Shown here piece after piece: positions 11,585 to 23,214 of a stretch of DNA of 64,000 bases (positions within the stretch are counted from its first letter, which is position 1; each line of letters begins with the position of its first letter). The DNA is from Triatoma infestans (Eukaryota > Arthropoda > Insecta > Hemiptera > Reduviidae), in contig JAAEAF010000372.1 of NCBI GenBank assembly GCA_011037195.1, positions 91,498 to 155,497 of the forward strand. Reading direction: 5' to 3'. The position numbers and the translations under genes are program-made. The notes under the pieces are model-generated. The model did no database searches and was not told where the DNA came from. It worked only from the letters and a program-made list of their open reading frames with translations.

Positions 11585-12545
11585 ATTTTCTCTTACTTCT
11601 GAAAGAGAAGTACTGCGATTATATCAAATTTAATGTTTCGAAATCAAGTATATACCGGAAATACATATTTTGAGTACAAAAAAATGTTTTTTAGCGAATG
11701 TACAGTGTGTGCATGTGTTTCTGTGTATGCGTTAACAGAAAATCTCAAAAAAATAAAATAAATACAGGAAGCTTATACTTGGTATTCTGTTTAATTACTA
11801 ACGACCGCATCAGACACGAACATTTCGGCCAAAATCCATCAACCGGTAGAGTGGCTTTACTGAATAGATTTTTTTTCAGTTTTAGGCGATTTTTTTTCCG
11901 TAAATGACTCCAACGATTTTCTTTAATCATCGTTTACTGTCTAAATACATAAATATCTATCACTTTTATTTGAAACAGTTTTCCCGGGAAAATTGGGTTT
12001 TTGGAGGTTTCTGAGGGACGCTGAGGGAAGCTTTAGAGGTTATGCTTTCCTCTGAAGTACTACTTCAATAATAATGTATGTTTTTTTTTTACCATATATA
12101 TAATATTAATACATACTAGAAGCATTGATATGATTCCAAATTTGAAGCAAATCAGTTGAACCGTAAGGGCGAATTGGCAGAATATTTTGTTGATTTCTTT
12201 GGTATTTTCTTGAATAAACGGTTGTAAACGTGTGTAACGTTGTAACAATTTCATTTAAACTTGGAATGCTAACTGCGTAGGTATAAGCCTATCACATTTA
12301 TTTGAAATATTTTTCAATAAAAATTTATTTTAGATAGATATTGGAGTACGGTCAAATAGTTTAAATTTAAATTTTCACGATCTTTATTGGTTTTGATAAA
12401 GAGCATATATAGACCGCTGAGGTATACAAGTAAAAAAAACCGCACCACCATTGTTATGGCCAGCCCAATTAAAACAATGTAAACGTAGCAGTTTTAGAGA
12501 AAATTTCTTGATTAAATTGTATTAATTAGAGTGAGAAAAAATCGC
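11585..12545 (+). repeat. Family A repeat, forward, nearly complete
   Basis: Starts TCTCTTACTTCTGAAAGAG with AAGTACTGCGATTATATC, followed by CCGGAAATACATATTTTGAG, then ACGACCGCATCAGACACGAAC, the TTTATTTGAAACAGTTTTCC module, GATATGATTCCAAATTTG, and finally the 3' segment TTATGGCCAGCCCAATTAAAA and TTTCTTGATTAAATTGTATT. This order (start, GCATCAGAC block, about 300-bp module, GGCCAGCCCAA block, end) is the best view of the forward family A layout in the window. Confidence 0.7.
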
Positions 12546-12697
12546 CAGCTTTGTTTTACATCTAGTTCTAATTCACACGACCTTTCCCATCTTCATTTCT
12601 CTTTGTTTTCTTCAAAGCAATAATTTAAAAGCGATTATTGAATAATTTATGGAGGGTCAGAGATATTTTCCGAGATAGCCTGCTTCTTTTTTATGGT

Positions 12698-12735
12698 CAT
12701 CGACCGGTTTCGGGCGTTCGCCCTTCATCAGGATG
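12698..12735 (-). ncRNA. Hammerhead-ribozyme-like motif, left arm of copy 1
   Basis: Read on the minus strand: CATC, then CTGATGA, one extra A, a hairpin GGGC-GAAC-GCCC, then GAAA, CC, GGTC and GATG. CUGANGA and GAAA are the invariant hammerhead core boxes, GUC is the usual cleavage triplet, and CAUC/GAUG would form helix I. Helix III would be ACC/GGU without a loop. That is typical of minimal hammerheads described in Penelope-like elements, which are thought to act as dimers. The extra base before helix II is a deviation. Activity is not shown. Confidence 0.6.
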
Positions 12736-12902
12736 CGTTTGTCAAACAGTGTGATAACACAGACTTGAACAGAGCAAATTCAGTTTATACACTGTTTTAT
12801 CTTTCAAGTAAGTGTATAAACTGAATCAAACAGTGAATTCAAGCAATGTGTAAACTGAATTTGCTCTGTGCAAGTCTGTGTTATCACACTGTTTGACAAA
12901 CG

Positions 12903-12940
12903 CATCCTGATGATGGGTGAACGCCCGAAACCGGTCCATG
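12903..12940 (+). ncRNA. Hammerhead-ribozyme-like motif, right arm of copy 1 (partly decayed)
   Basis: Same layout on the plus strand: CATC, CTGATGA, T, GGGT-GAAC-GCCC, GAAA, CCGGTC, CATG. The last block is CATG instead of GATG, which weakens helix I, and GGGT gives a G-U pair in helix II. The core boxes are intact. Confidence 0.5.
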
Positions 12941-13009
12941 ACCACAAAAAGAAGCAGGGCTATCACGGAAAATATCTTTGATGCTTTCCAGCTCTGCGAA
13001 ACCAACCAC

Positions 13010-13354
13010 ATCTATTGAGAAGTCGTAAAACTATTTTATAATTTCTTTGCGTTTCAGTCGGATATTATGAGGATCTCATGGAACTCTCTTGTCTCGATTT
13101 AGTCCAAGATGATGCATATGGTAAGCAGTTGGGATGAGTGTTCCAAGAATTGTTAATTTTTCTAAGTTATGCTATTTAAAAATACAATCACTACATAGAA
13201 GATTTGCTGGCAGACATTTTTTGTTTGCACTCAGGAAACGTCCAAAACATTTAATTCCTATTAACTCAATTTTTGAAAAAATTCGAATACTTTCTCTAGT
13301 GCAATTACAGAAGTTTTTAACACAAATAATATATTATAATATATATATGATATA
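13010..13354. other. Unassigned AT-rich sequence
   Basis: The start of a 184-codon plus frame (from 13134) lies here, but its second half runs into family A DNA and the first half shows no domain. I do not support it as a gene. Confidence 0.5.
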
Positions 13355-13790
13355 TATATATAGTGAACACTCACCCAACAACTTCCTCTTAATGGAATTT
13401 TCACTTATAATTGACAGTTTTTCAAATTATTATTTTTACCAGATGTTTTGTTACCTTCAATGCTATATAAATGGAGGGGTGGGGGATTTAAACTTAATGT
13501 TACCACTTATTATAGGGAAGCATAAACCTAAAAACTATCCTCCAAAACCCCGCATAAATGATTTTTTTTTTTCGAAAAAAATTGTTTTAAACAAAAGTGA
13601 TAGGTCTCTGTATTTAAGTTATCATAAATTTAAGGAAATCCATCAGTATTTTTTGAGAAAAATCGTAGAAGAAAAAACTGTTTATTAAAAAAGCACTTCC
13701 GGTCAAGCGATTTTTTTTTTCCGATTTTGTCAAAATATTTAATTCTTATTAATATTATCGTAGCTCTTTATATATCAGAATGGGTTTGAG
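13355..13790 (-). repeat. Family A repeat, reverse
   Basis: Begins AGTGAACACTCACCCAAC with AACTTCCTCTTAATGG (decayed reverse terminus) and continues with the CTATCCTCCAAAACCCC module and AAAGCACTTCCGGTCAAGCG near 13690. It ends before the closing AGAGAAAGT motif. Confidence 0.6.
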
Positions 13791-13834
13791 AAGAGGGGGA
13801 CAAATTGGTTAGATAGATAAATGAACTAGAAGTA

Positions 13835-14110
13835 AAGCTGAACAGTGTATAATAGGAAAGTAACACAAACTGCCTGGACTTTACACTAAAATACATAAAA
13901 TGGTAGTGAGAGGTACAGAGAAAGGTTGTTAACGCGTTGTGACTGCTATATGAACTCTGTTGCAAGACTCCCGGTACACTCTCCCGTAGCTGTATTTAAA
14001 CAGTTTCTCTGGCCAGTTTCCTAGTCTGGCCTAAGCTAGAGAGTGATCCTGTCAAATTTTATGTCTCTCTCTCTCTCTCTGCTATGGATCACTCTCTTCG
14101 GATCCTATTA
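13835..14110 (+). repeat. Family B repeat, single copy
   Basis: Shares AACTGCCTGGACTTTACACT with the inverted copy at 41.4 kb, and the GTATTTAAACAGTTTCTC and AGAGAGTGATCCTGTCA blocks with the other copies. A CT microsatellite at 14063-14081 lies inside. TTTAAA may be the decayed TATA element. Confidence 0.5.
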
Positions 14111-14139
14111 CAATATGCAGCAGATATACCAAGTTGGAG

Positions 14140-14415
14140 CCTTTTTCGAGAAAATAGTAAAATACTTTCGGTTGAGCTAATTTTTTGAAAGATAAACTTA
14201 CATTCGGATCCCCTGCTGTTAATATACAAACGGAATTTCAATTTGTACTTTCTAGCGATTTTAGTTTTTTAATCTAAACTTTTCATATATAGACATACGG
14301 AAAAAAAAACATAGACTAGTTTTGTAAATACCCCTTTTTCGGACTCAGGGGACATCATAACATTTATTTTCGGTGAAAACTCGATAACGAAAATTTGACA
14401 CGATCACAATATATC
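14140..14415 (-). repeat. Family A 3'-terminal fragment, reverse
   Basis: Contains TTGGAGCCTTTTTCGAGAAA, an ACTTTCGGTTGAGC remnant of the CTTCCGGT module, GGACTCAGGGGACATC, TTATTTTCGGTGAAAACTC and AATTTGACACGATCACAAT in the usual reverse order. Confidence 0.65.
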
Positions 14416-15634
14416 ATGAACAAGAAATAGAACAATGAATAATCATAACAAATCCAGTACCAGCCAGTCCTATAAACCCAAATAGAGTTACCACCACACC
14501 CTGACCGAATCTAATTAAATTCAATGACCCTAACCACTCAGTATAGCCACCATCAAGGATTAGTTACTCTGCAACCATGTTCAAATTTGTACTTTCATAA
14601 AGTATCTCTATCTCTCTCACTCTCTCCCACTCTCCTGGTTCGTTACCTCCATTTCGCTAAGTCCCTCATACAGTTCAGATACTAGCAGTCCAGTACTAAC
14701 GGAAATCCTGGTATAACCTAAGAGGATTAACTAGATAAAACCTTTGGCTGGATGATGCTCCCGTGCCATTTTACTTAAAACAGGTAGGAAGGGGTTCAGT
14801 TATCATTATTTACCATTTAGTAAAGGGATGAAATATATGTGTGTAAAGTTTTGTATACTGATTTTCAAATTTAAGTTTGTGTAAGTTGGGCCCTATTCAA
14901 TTAGAAATAATAATTATAATTTCCATAATAAATTTGTAGTAATCATTAACATTGCAGCGATAATATTAAAGATGAATATTTTTGATCAATCAAGTGTTAA
15001 AAATTATTTAATCGATACAAGCTTTACCCGAAAATTATTGTCTGTTTTGTATTTCTTAGTTCGATCTTTTTACGGTTACGATTTTTCTTAAATGTGGAAA
15101 TTCACAAGATATCATTAGCAAGTAACGAACAAAAATATAAAACATATCGAACCTTTTATATCCTTAATGAGGCAATTATGTTGTAGATTTTATACTTGGG
15201 ATATTGGAGATTTTCTCCCACGCTCCCCTTGTTTATTATATATTACTATTTTCTCTGTAGCACAAGGTAGATATTTATTTTATATATATAATTAGTATCG
15301 TTGTCGGATTGCTTTTCATTTGTTTTTGTTGTTTTATTTTTTTCCCTAATTTCTTTTTTACAGAATAACAGTATTCAAGTTCTGCTTAAATATATTATAT
15401 ATATATTATTATGTATATAATATTAATATAGGTATGTATTATACAATATTATTATCAGAGTGTAATACACGTTAATTCTGCTTTCTCTCACACAAGTATG
15501 GATAAGCATAATCATCGGCTTAGTTTCTCAGAATGTATGTACAGCATTGTAATCAGATAGAGAAAGCAAAATTACAATTTGAATCTAGTTTTAATAGCCA
15601 CGTGCATGGTTGTACCCATGTATATATTTCGACC

Positions 15635-15676
<42 letters not shown>

Positions 15677-17034
15677 TATATATATAAACCGACCGATAGA
15701 GGAATAATGGGAAAGGGTTTGTTGACTTTAATAGAACTGCAACATTATTGGATATCCGGCCTATGCACCGGCAACATGGTGTTGCACTAACTCTGGTATG
15801 TAATAATATATGCATCAGAGATTCAACATAACCCAGCTTCGTAGATCAGATATTATGTTCCGGTTTGTGTAATAATTTCCTTTTTGGATAAATTAGAGTT
15901 AAATAAATATAGATCTAAATTTAATTTCATTTTCTTTAATATCCAGGGAAGTATATATTAATATTTTTTCTGCAATTTATTGTAATGTGCATATCTTGGG
16001 GAGAAATGGTGGAAACATACAAATTATGTTTTGTAATTATAAGTAAAATATATTAGTAGAAATATATTTAATATCGATTTATTATGACTTAGTACAATTT
16101 CAAGATTGGGTTTTTATGAAGGTTGGGTGAAACAATGAGGGACAGTTAGAAAGGTAGAACACCTTTAGTACAATAAAAGGGAATTCCCTTCCTTTCTCTC
16201 TTGAATAGAGGGAGGGACTATATATATATGGAGTGCCTCCAATAGAGAGGAAAAATTTTTTATGGTTCAGAAAAAGAGTGTTCATAATCAAGTGATGTTA
16301 GTGCTAAGGCCCAACCTTCAAATCGGAGATCCCATTAATTTGTAAGTTGTAATTTCTCCAAAATGTATCTAATGTAATTTTTAGACAAATGAAATATGTT
16401 TATATTTTATCTATTTATTTATTTAAATAATAAATATTTGTATTTAAGTTATTCATCTATGTATTTATTATCCCTCCTCAGTTCAGATTACACAGACCTC
16501 ACGAGATTCCTTTAGAGAAGATTTAAATTATAAATTATAATTATTAATTATTAATTATATTATTCCCCCCCCCCCCAAAACAATCATATTAATATAATAG
16601 TAATAATTCAAAAGAAAGGTCTAGATTTTCTCACATTGATAAAACGACTTTCTAAATATTCTGCATCTTTAGTGAAAAAATTATTTATACGGTACAAGTT
16701 CTTATTATTACAGGATTTAGTCGTCTAAGCACTGAGGAGATTAAATCATCGGCGTTATTCTTGGGCTTTATCCGCTATATTCTCTCGTATACCAATCCTG
16801 AATTCTAATTAGTATTTACGAAACCCTGAAGGGATTCTATAAACCTCTTCAAATATGGTTATGGGCGTTTGCATTCATTTGGAATCTGGATTTCTAGATG
16901 GAAACCTAATAATTCCACAAAAAAAGAAAAAAAAATCAAACTCCCAATAATTTGCATAAATGGCATTTTATATTTACGTAATACTATTAATGTGATGTAT
17001 TTAATGAATCTCACAATATATCTATTTTTTTTTC
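14416..17034. other. AT-rich intergenic DNA without a recognised gene
   Basis: Contains a CA microsatellite, TA runs near 15385-15430 and poly-C at 16565. Open frames of 85 and 74 codons overlap the CA repeat and are artefacts. I see no domain, tRNA or transposon terminus. Confidence 0.55.
15638..15672. repeat. (CA)n microsatellite
   Basis: About 17 uninterrupted CA units followed by TACATATATATATA. Confidence 0.95.
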
Positions 17035-17790
17035 TGATTTCTTAGTAAGAGGAAGTATTACGATTGTATCAAATTTTCGAAATTATATCTTTTAAAAAGG
17101 AAAAGTTGCAGAAAACTAAAACTTGGTATACCGTTCAGCTACTAATCATCATACCTGACGAATGTTTCGACACTTTACTTTTTCTTTTCTTCTTTTTTTC
17201 GTTTCTTCTTCTTTTTTTTCAGATTTTCACGACTTTCTCAAAAATTGCTTCGACGATTCTCTTTGAATTTTGTATTCTCTCTACGTACATACATTAGTAA
17301 CTATCATTATCTGTAATCTGGGGGAACATTAGCGTTAAGCTTACCATTAAATTACCGCTTCAGTATAATACATCTGGTTTTACCAGCTATGTAATATTAA
17401 TAAATAATAGAACCAATGATAGAATTCCAAATTTGAATAAAGTCGGTTAACCAGAAGTGCAATTTTACACAATAGATTTTCGAGGTTTTTTTTTAAATTT
17501 TCTTGAAAATGGTTTCAGCGATTTTCTTTAAACTTGGAATTCTTGCTACATAAATAGAAACGTAGCACTGATGGTCATTGGAGATCTGTCAGTTAGTTTA
17601 AATTTAAATTTGCACAAGCTTTATTGGTTTTTCACATAAAGCGCTCTACCTTAGGCCGTTCAGGTATACAAGTAAAATCTTCACCACCATTTTTATGGCC
17701 AGCCCAACTAAATATTGAAAAGTTGCAATTTTAAAGAAAATTTCTTGATTGGGTTTCACATTCAATTTATTTTTTAGTTTTTAATTTGCT
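17035..17790 (+). repeat. Family A repeat, forward
   Basis: Starts TTTCTTAGTAAGAGGAAGT with ATTACGATTGTATCAAATTT. Further on are CGACGATTCTCTTTGAATTT, a GAATAAAGTCGGTTAACCAG module, and the 3' segment TTTTATGGCCAGCCCAAC with AATTTCTTGATT. The plus frame of 77 codons at 17064 is inside the repeat. Confidence 0.65.
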
Positions 17791-19000
17791 GACAATAACG
17801 AAATTCTTCGCGTGTTGAAATGTAAGTCATTCTAGTACGTTTCTTTTGTCTTGTGACATCATTACGTGACGTAATGAACTTCTTGAGAGGACCAATTAAA
17901 AAGAAATCTGATGGCGTGAGATATAGTTTGTAAGGTGAATGTGTCAGAATTTCCCAGTAACCTTATTTTCCAATAGTTAATTGCACAGAATTTGTGCGAG
18001 GGTTACCCCAGGAAAATGTATTCCCCTACCTCTGTGAAAAAGCCGTTTTTTTTTTCGAAGAAAGCAGCTTCTTTCTTGTATCCTTACATGTCCTATCTTC
18101 TTCAATATTGAGATACCAGTGATAGTGTTGAAAACTTTATTGGTCGTCCAGCACGTAGCAAAGCGGACACATTTGTTTGAATCTAAGGGTGTTTTGAAAG
18201 TTTATGGCTGGACTTTAATAATTTTATTAGAAGCAGTATGAGAATTTCAAATTTGAAACAATTTGATTAATAGAATTTGAAGACTGGGTGAAATAACAGA
18301 TTCATTTAAGATAAACAGAATACGTAAAATATAAAAACTATCCTGGCTAAAAACATATCCTTCTGAAGAGAAATAAATCATCACAATTAATCGACAAAAA
18401 TTAGCTTTAAAACTATATTATAAATGTAAAAATAACTGCATTACTGCAAATCAGCAAAAAAAAAAAACTATATATAAGATAACTATTCAACTTGTAACTG
18501 ATAACCAGAACTAATTAGGCTATTATTTAATCCTTATGTAAATACGGTTCTATAAATGCGGAAAAACCTCTCCCTTGAGACATTAGGTATTAATGAGTTA
18601 AGCCATTAAGGGGAGATTCACTAATGAGAACAGTAAGGAGTCTACTTTACTATCAATAATATTTCATTTTGTTTCTCGAACTAAGACAGAAAAAATGGGA
18701 AACGTATAAATGAGAAATCTTTATACCAAAATAACGGAAAGAAAAAGAAGAGGCTAAGGATCTGGTGAGAAATATTCACACGTCTTTCTCATACGGTAAT
18801 ACCCAATTTTATATAAAACGACAAATTTTTTTGTTTAACTTCAAAATTTTACTCATTTGCCCTAAACATTGGTTTTGCGCGGAATTTAGAGCGTTGAATT
18901 GCAAATATTATATGCCGTCGGTTCAGTGTTTCTGGTATGTCAGTGTTTCTACCTGCCAACCCTGTATTTTATGCTAGAACAAATATGTCAAATTTGTCAT
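17791..19000. other. AT-rich DNA without a recognised gene
   Basis: A TGACGTAATGA-type stretch at 17866-17878 is a possible half CRE site but has no gene near it. The 70- and 75-codon plus frames at 18765-19126 share no known motif and the second runs into family A. Confidence 0.5.
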
Positions 19001-19017
19001 TTATACATGATTGGTGC

Positions 19018-19172
19018 CAACAGGAGTAAGAGAAAGTCGTGTGAGTATTTCACACAAGGTTTTTTTCGTATTCAGGGGACCCCAAAACATGTATTTCCGG
19101 GTGAAAACTCAAGTTCGAAAGCCTAACACGATCGCAATACTTCTTGTTACTAGGAGTAAGAAAAGGTAAAAA
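19018..19172 (-). repeat. Family A junction piece
   Basis: Contains GGAGTAAGAGAAAGTCGTGT followed by GAGTATTTCACACAAGG and a T run, then in reverse order TATTCAGGGGACCCCAAAAC, TATTTCCGGGTGAAAACTC, ACACGATCGCAATACTTC and ACTAGGAGTAAGAAAAGG. The GTGTGAG...TTCACAC sequence is an inverted repeat that recurs at other family A ends. The SINE at 19183 inserted immediately beyond it. Confidence 0.65.
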
Positions 19173-19182
19173 AATACTCAGC

Positions 19183-19416
19183 AGGGAAGGGATTAGCTCC
19201 ATGGTAGCGCGCTGTACTAGCAACGCGGAGATCACCGGTTCGAATCCAACCGTGCTAACTTTAGATTTTCTCTTCCTAGGTGCCCCTACAGCTCATTGTC
19301 CGGTGATGGACAGTGTTGTCTGTAACGGGAGGCCGGCAGTGCACTGAGAAGGCTCCGGGCGCAAATGACCACAGATTTAATTTAAGACGCCTTAAATTAA
19401 AAAAAAAGAAGAAGAT
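19183..19416 (+). mobile_element. tRNA-derived SINE with target duplication
   Basis: Starts AGGGAAGGGATTAGCTCC ATGGTAGCGC (box A region), with ACCGGTTCGAATCCAACC as box B. The shared SINE body follows: TAGATTTTCTCTTCCTAGG, CCTCTACAGCTCA-like, CGGTGATGGACAGTGTTGTC, GGAGGCCGGCAGTGCACTG, CTCCGGGCGC, ATGACCACAG, and a CGCCTTAAATTAAAAAAAAA tail. TACTCAGC at 19175-19182 is repeated at 19417-19424, an 8-bp target duplication. Part of the body (GAGAACACTGTCC in the 35.7-kb copy) is missing. Confidence 0.85.
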
Positions 19417-20026
19417 TACTCAGCGCCATTTTGATAACTTACATGCTTTAAGTAAATAAACAGAAAGATAAAATGACAAATGTGTTTATTTTTTGTATAC
19501 ACATATTTCTATCAAAGACATGTTGAAGCTTAAAATTATAAAAGAAAAATTATGAAATCGATCATAGTAACTTTCGCGTTAAATTGAGAATGGATGGACG
19601 TTTCTAAAGATGGATGAGATAAATACCTTATTTCTTTTTATAATTTAAGGTATTAGGAAGACCGAATGGGCAAACCTATTCTACATGTTTATCATAATCT
19701 AAATTTGATTTCATAATGTCACCTATTTATTTTATCGTATTATAAGAAGTTACATCTTATATTTCTCTGTTGAATGCTGTATTTCTTGACAATGCGCGAC
19801 ATGTTCGTCTACCAACAATTGCCTGATAAGACTTGTCGGTAGACTTGACAACTGATCTATTACAACACTTGCATTTTGGGTGTTTATTAGAACAATCAAG
19901 TATCTAATCACGCAGTACGACTGCTTATGTTACAAAATGGATGAAATGTAAGAACGTTTTCCAAAATTCTTATCTTCACCTCTACAGGCGGCAAAACTTC
20001 AACGCCTCCAATTTCATCTGATATTA
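19417..20026. other. AT-rich DNA without a recognised gene
   Basis: Nothing recognised between the SINE and the mariner element. Confidence 0.6.
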
Positions 20027-20883
20027 CGAGGCATGTCCAGTAAGTAAGTGTACTGAATTTTTGTAGGTTACAAAAATTTTTATTTGAACAAAAAAATTAC
20101 CTGGTTACATTAGTACATATGTGAGCTATTTTTCGACATAGTCACCATTCCTCTCAATGCAGGTGGTGAACCGGGGTATTAATTTTTTGATGCCTTCCTC
20201 GAAGTAGTTTCCCGCCAACCCCTTCGTCCACTTCTCCACCTTCCCTTCACCTCCTCGTCGGTTGAAAACCTTTTTCCACCCATGTGCAGCTTCAGGGAGG
20301 TAAAGAGATAGTAATCTGAAGGCGCTAGGTCAGGGGAATACGCGGGATGGTTCAGGACATCCCATTTAAACGAGGCAAGCAGTTCCTTCGTGGCGTTGGC
20401 CGTGTGTGGTCTGGCATTGTCGTTCTCCTTTTGTTCTGAATCGCCCTCCGCAATTTTTTTAGGGTCTCACAGTATCTTGCAGAGTTGATGGTCTCCCCTT
20501 GAGGCATATATTCAATTAAAATTATGCCTTGACAGTCCCAAAACACGGATGCCATGATTTTCTTGGCTGAAATTGTGGTTTTGAACTTTTTGGCGGAGGG
20601 TGAAGAGGTGTGACGCCACTGTTGAGACTGCCTTTTGGTTTCAGGTGTGCAGTTTGCAACCCAAGTTTCATCTCCAGTAATGATGGAGTGGAGAAATTCA
20701 TCTCCATGGAGTTTGTAGCGTCTCAAAAACTCTTGCCTGGCCTCCACTCGATTCACTTGGCGGGAGATTGGATTGACATTTTTCACGAACCGGTCTCGTT
20801 GCGGAAAGGAGGAATCAGGCTACAAGACAGTGTAGCCAACATGTGTGAGAGCCTCAGTACACTTACTTACTGGACATACCTCG
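20027..20883 (-). mobile_element. mariner element, internally deleted
   Basis: Terminal inverted repeats of 30 bp, CGAGGCATGTCCAGTAAGTA... at 20027-20056 and its complement at 20854-20883, differ at one base (GCATGTCC against GTATGTCC). A TA precedes the left end at 20025-20026; the right flank is TC, so the second copy of the usual TA duplication is lost. At 857 bp the element is shorter than the roughly 1.3 kb of complete mariners. The transposase N-terminal DNA-binding half is missing next to the right TIR. Confidence 0.9.
20126..20800 (-). pseudogene. mariner transposase, C-terminal catalytic domain, broken
   Basis: Mariner transposases cut and paste DNA with a DD34D triad. The minus strand has the first Asp in IITGDETWV (frame starting 20786), then FWDCQGIILIEYMPQG. 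The second Asp is in NDNARPHTANATKELLASF, in another frame, and the third in PAYSPDLAPSDYYLF; 34 residues separate the last two, as expected. The tail EGIKKLIPRFTTCIERNGDY ends at a TAG at 20126-20128. At least two frameshifts (near 20430 and 20250) and loss of the helix-turn-helix half make it inactive. Confidence 0.85.
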
Positions 20884-21465
20884 TCCTACCGCCCTATTGT
20901 ATCTTTCCGGCGCTCACCAGTACCTACACCAGCGCCTACACTTGATTTAAACAAATTAACATACCAGCTGACATGTAATTCATTTCCAAAATATAAACAT
21001 AATAAAATTTTTGATTATCATTCCATCTCTATGTAAACTGTCCTACCAAATTAATAACTGGAACTAATTATAACAACTAAAACGGGGCTGGGAAGTTATG
21101 CAGATGTTAGTACAAGAGACCTGGGACCCCCTTTTAATATTAATGCATCCGAGATAGAACATAACACTACAGCACCTGTGGTCTCGGTATAATACCAAGT
21201 CTAGTCAGGCCGCAATGCGCTAAATAATAGGGAATAACAGATTAACTTTATTTTTCGTAAAATCTTTTCTTTAATTCATTTAACTACTATTTAATAGTTC
21301 ACATGATTAGTGTCTATGAAAAATTTATAAGAAATTTGCTTTTTCTATTCAGATACACTATTCAGATACACTATTCAGATACACTATTCAGATACACTAT
21401 TCGTGGAGATTATAATAGTTGTTTCATAATATTTCTTTCTCTTTTTTTTTATTTGCTTTGAAAAA
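20884..21465. other. AT-rich DNA without a recognised gene
   Basis: Apart from the 13-bp tandem repeat at 21347, I see nothing recognisable. Confidence 0.55.
21347..21398. repeat. 13-bp tandem repeat, four copies
   Basis: ATTCAGATACACT is repeated four times without a mismatch, then breaks into ATTCGTGG. Confidence 0.95.
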
Positions 21466-22985
21466 AAATCTGGTGTGGAAAACTCACCCGTTTTTCTCTG
21501 ACTGCAATTCATAGAAATGGCAACTTTTCTATTATAGGTTTGATGAAACCATTCGGTTTATCTTATAGGGTCAATCACAGAATACTGTAAAACTTGTTCA
21601 GTAAAATCGCACTTCCGGTGATCTAATTTCCTTCAAATTCGAAATCTTGGCATCACATTTCATTCTAATTAATATTATGAGATGATAGAGTGATTTTTTT
21701 CTCAGTTTTCGAGATTTTTTATTGAAAATGACTCAAACGATTTGATTTAACCTTCGCATACTCTTTACGTATTAAACGAATCTCACTTTAATTTAAAACA
21801 TTTTATCAGACGGTTAAATGAAATGCATTGATAACATTGTACGTTTAAAGACCTACTTCAGTGCCACTATAAATTTTTACAATCTATCTAAAATTTAAAG
21901 TACATTAAATCTATATTAATTTAAAATAAATGTATAATAAATGTTGGAAGTAAAACGATTAACCTATTTACAGAATAATTCTCTGACTTTTTTCGAAAAA
22001 TTATTTCGACAGCGGCTTCGACAATTTCCTTTAATTGCAATATAAGACAATCGTGGAATTTTTCACAACTGATTTATACTTTCTCTAACCGCATTGCTAA
22101 GAGGAAGTATTGTAATCGTGTCAAATTTTCGATATCGAGCACGAATCTTCTTTTATGGAACAACTAAAACAAACAAGTGAAGCGATGATTGGCGAGAGGC
22201 AAAAAGAAAAAAAAAGTTTTTAACTTTAAAAATCTGGTATGAAACACTCACACAACTTTCTCTTACTCCAGTTCTCAAAATTATAATTGACAAATTTTAT
22301 AGTTAGCGTTCCAAATTTAATGAAATTCGTCAAACATGAAAAAATGGTTCAATAAAAGCGCACTTCTGGTTTACTAATTTTCTTGAAACTCGCAATTTTG
22401 GTCATCTATTTATTTCTAATTAATTTTGTTTGGATGATAGAATTGTATAATCAACTATAATAGCGCTTAAGAGAAAAACATAACCCCACTCCCACCCATA
22501 AAAGTGCCCTTAAATGAATTTTTCCAGAGAATGTTTTAATTAAAAGTTGTAATCTTTGTATGTTTACTTTACATAATACTTTCAAGAAAATCGTCGAAGG
22601 CATTTTTGAGAAAAACGCGAAAAAGTGAAAAAAACCATTTAGTAAAGTTACCATCAGGTAAAGTAAACGCACTTCCGGTCACCTGATTTTTTTCCAACTC
22701 AGAATTTCAACAACATATTTAATTCTAATTAATATTATGTAGATGACAGAATTGTCTAATAAACTGAAATAGCACTTTAGATGAAAACCTTACCCCACCC
22801 CACCGCCCAAAAGTACCCTTAAATGAATTTTCCCGGAGAAATGTTTCAAATAAAAGTTGTTGCTCCTTGTATGTGTAGTTAACATCCCAAGTATGAAGAA
22901 AATCTTTGGAGCCATTTTTTGAGAAAATCGCAACAAAGTAAAAAAAACAACTAGTAAAGTGGCTTTTTATTCACTAGTGAAAGAA
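21466..22985 (-). repeat. Family A array, reverse, several modules
   Basis: The terminal motif AAATCTGGTGTGGAAAACTC occurs at 21467 and AAATCTGGTATGAAACACTC at 22230. Modules with CGCACTTC(C/T)GG lie at about 21609, 22349 and 22669. Between them, around 22085-22135, is a forward start (GCTAAGAGGAAGTATTGTAATC). At least two units therefore meet here, one forward and one reverse. The modules carry ATAACCCCACTCCCACCC-like C-rich stretches. Confidence 0.7.
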
Positions 22986-23214
22986 AGTAGTGTGCAACTC
23001 AGTTGTGAAAACAATTAGAAATTTAGCCACTGATTATAGTGTAATAATCGTCACATTATTCAACGATTGCAGAAAAAGATATTTACTCATGAATTAGAAG
23101 AGCCACATAAAGAGCAATATCCAGAATAGGAAGGGCAAAGAATAGTTAAATAAATCACATTGCATGGTTATACGCCACCTTCACCAAACCCTAAATGTTT
23201 CTTACAAATCAATC

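Larger units (their letters stand above)
12657..13009 (+). mobile_element. Foldback element with two inverted hammerhead-like motifs (copy 1)
   Basis: The arms are long inverted repeats. Left arm reads TCAGAGATATTTTCCGAGAT then AGCCTGCTTC, CGACCGGTTTCGGGCGTTCG, CATCAGGATGCGTTTGTCAA and ACAGTGTGATAACACAGACT. The right arm is its reverse complement and extends about 35 bases further (GATGCTTTCCAGCTCTGCG, AAACCAACCAC). The centre holds ATTCAGTTTATACACTG and its complement. The short arm begins at TCAGAGA, the same point where the short arm of the 54.7-kb copy ends, so the asymmetry is a property of the element. No protein is encoded. No clear target duplication is seen at this copy. Confidence 0.75.

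Noticed and set aside
13134..13688. 184-codon plus frame, the longest outside recognised elements
   Set aside because: Its second half is family A DNA and the first half shows no domain or sensible composition.
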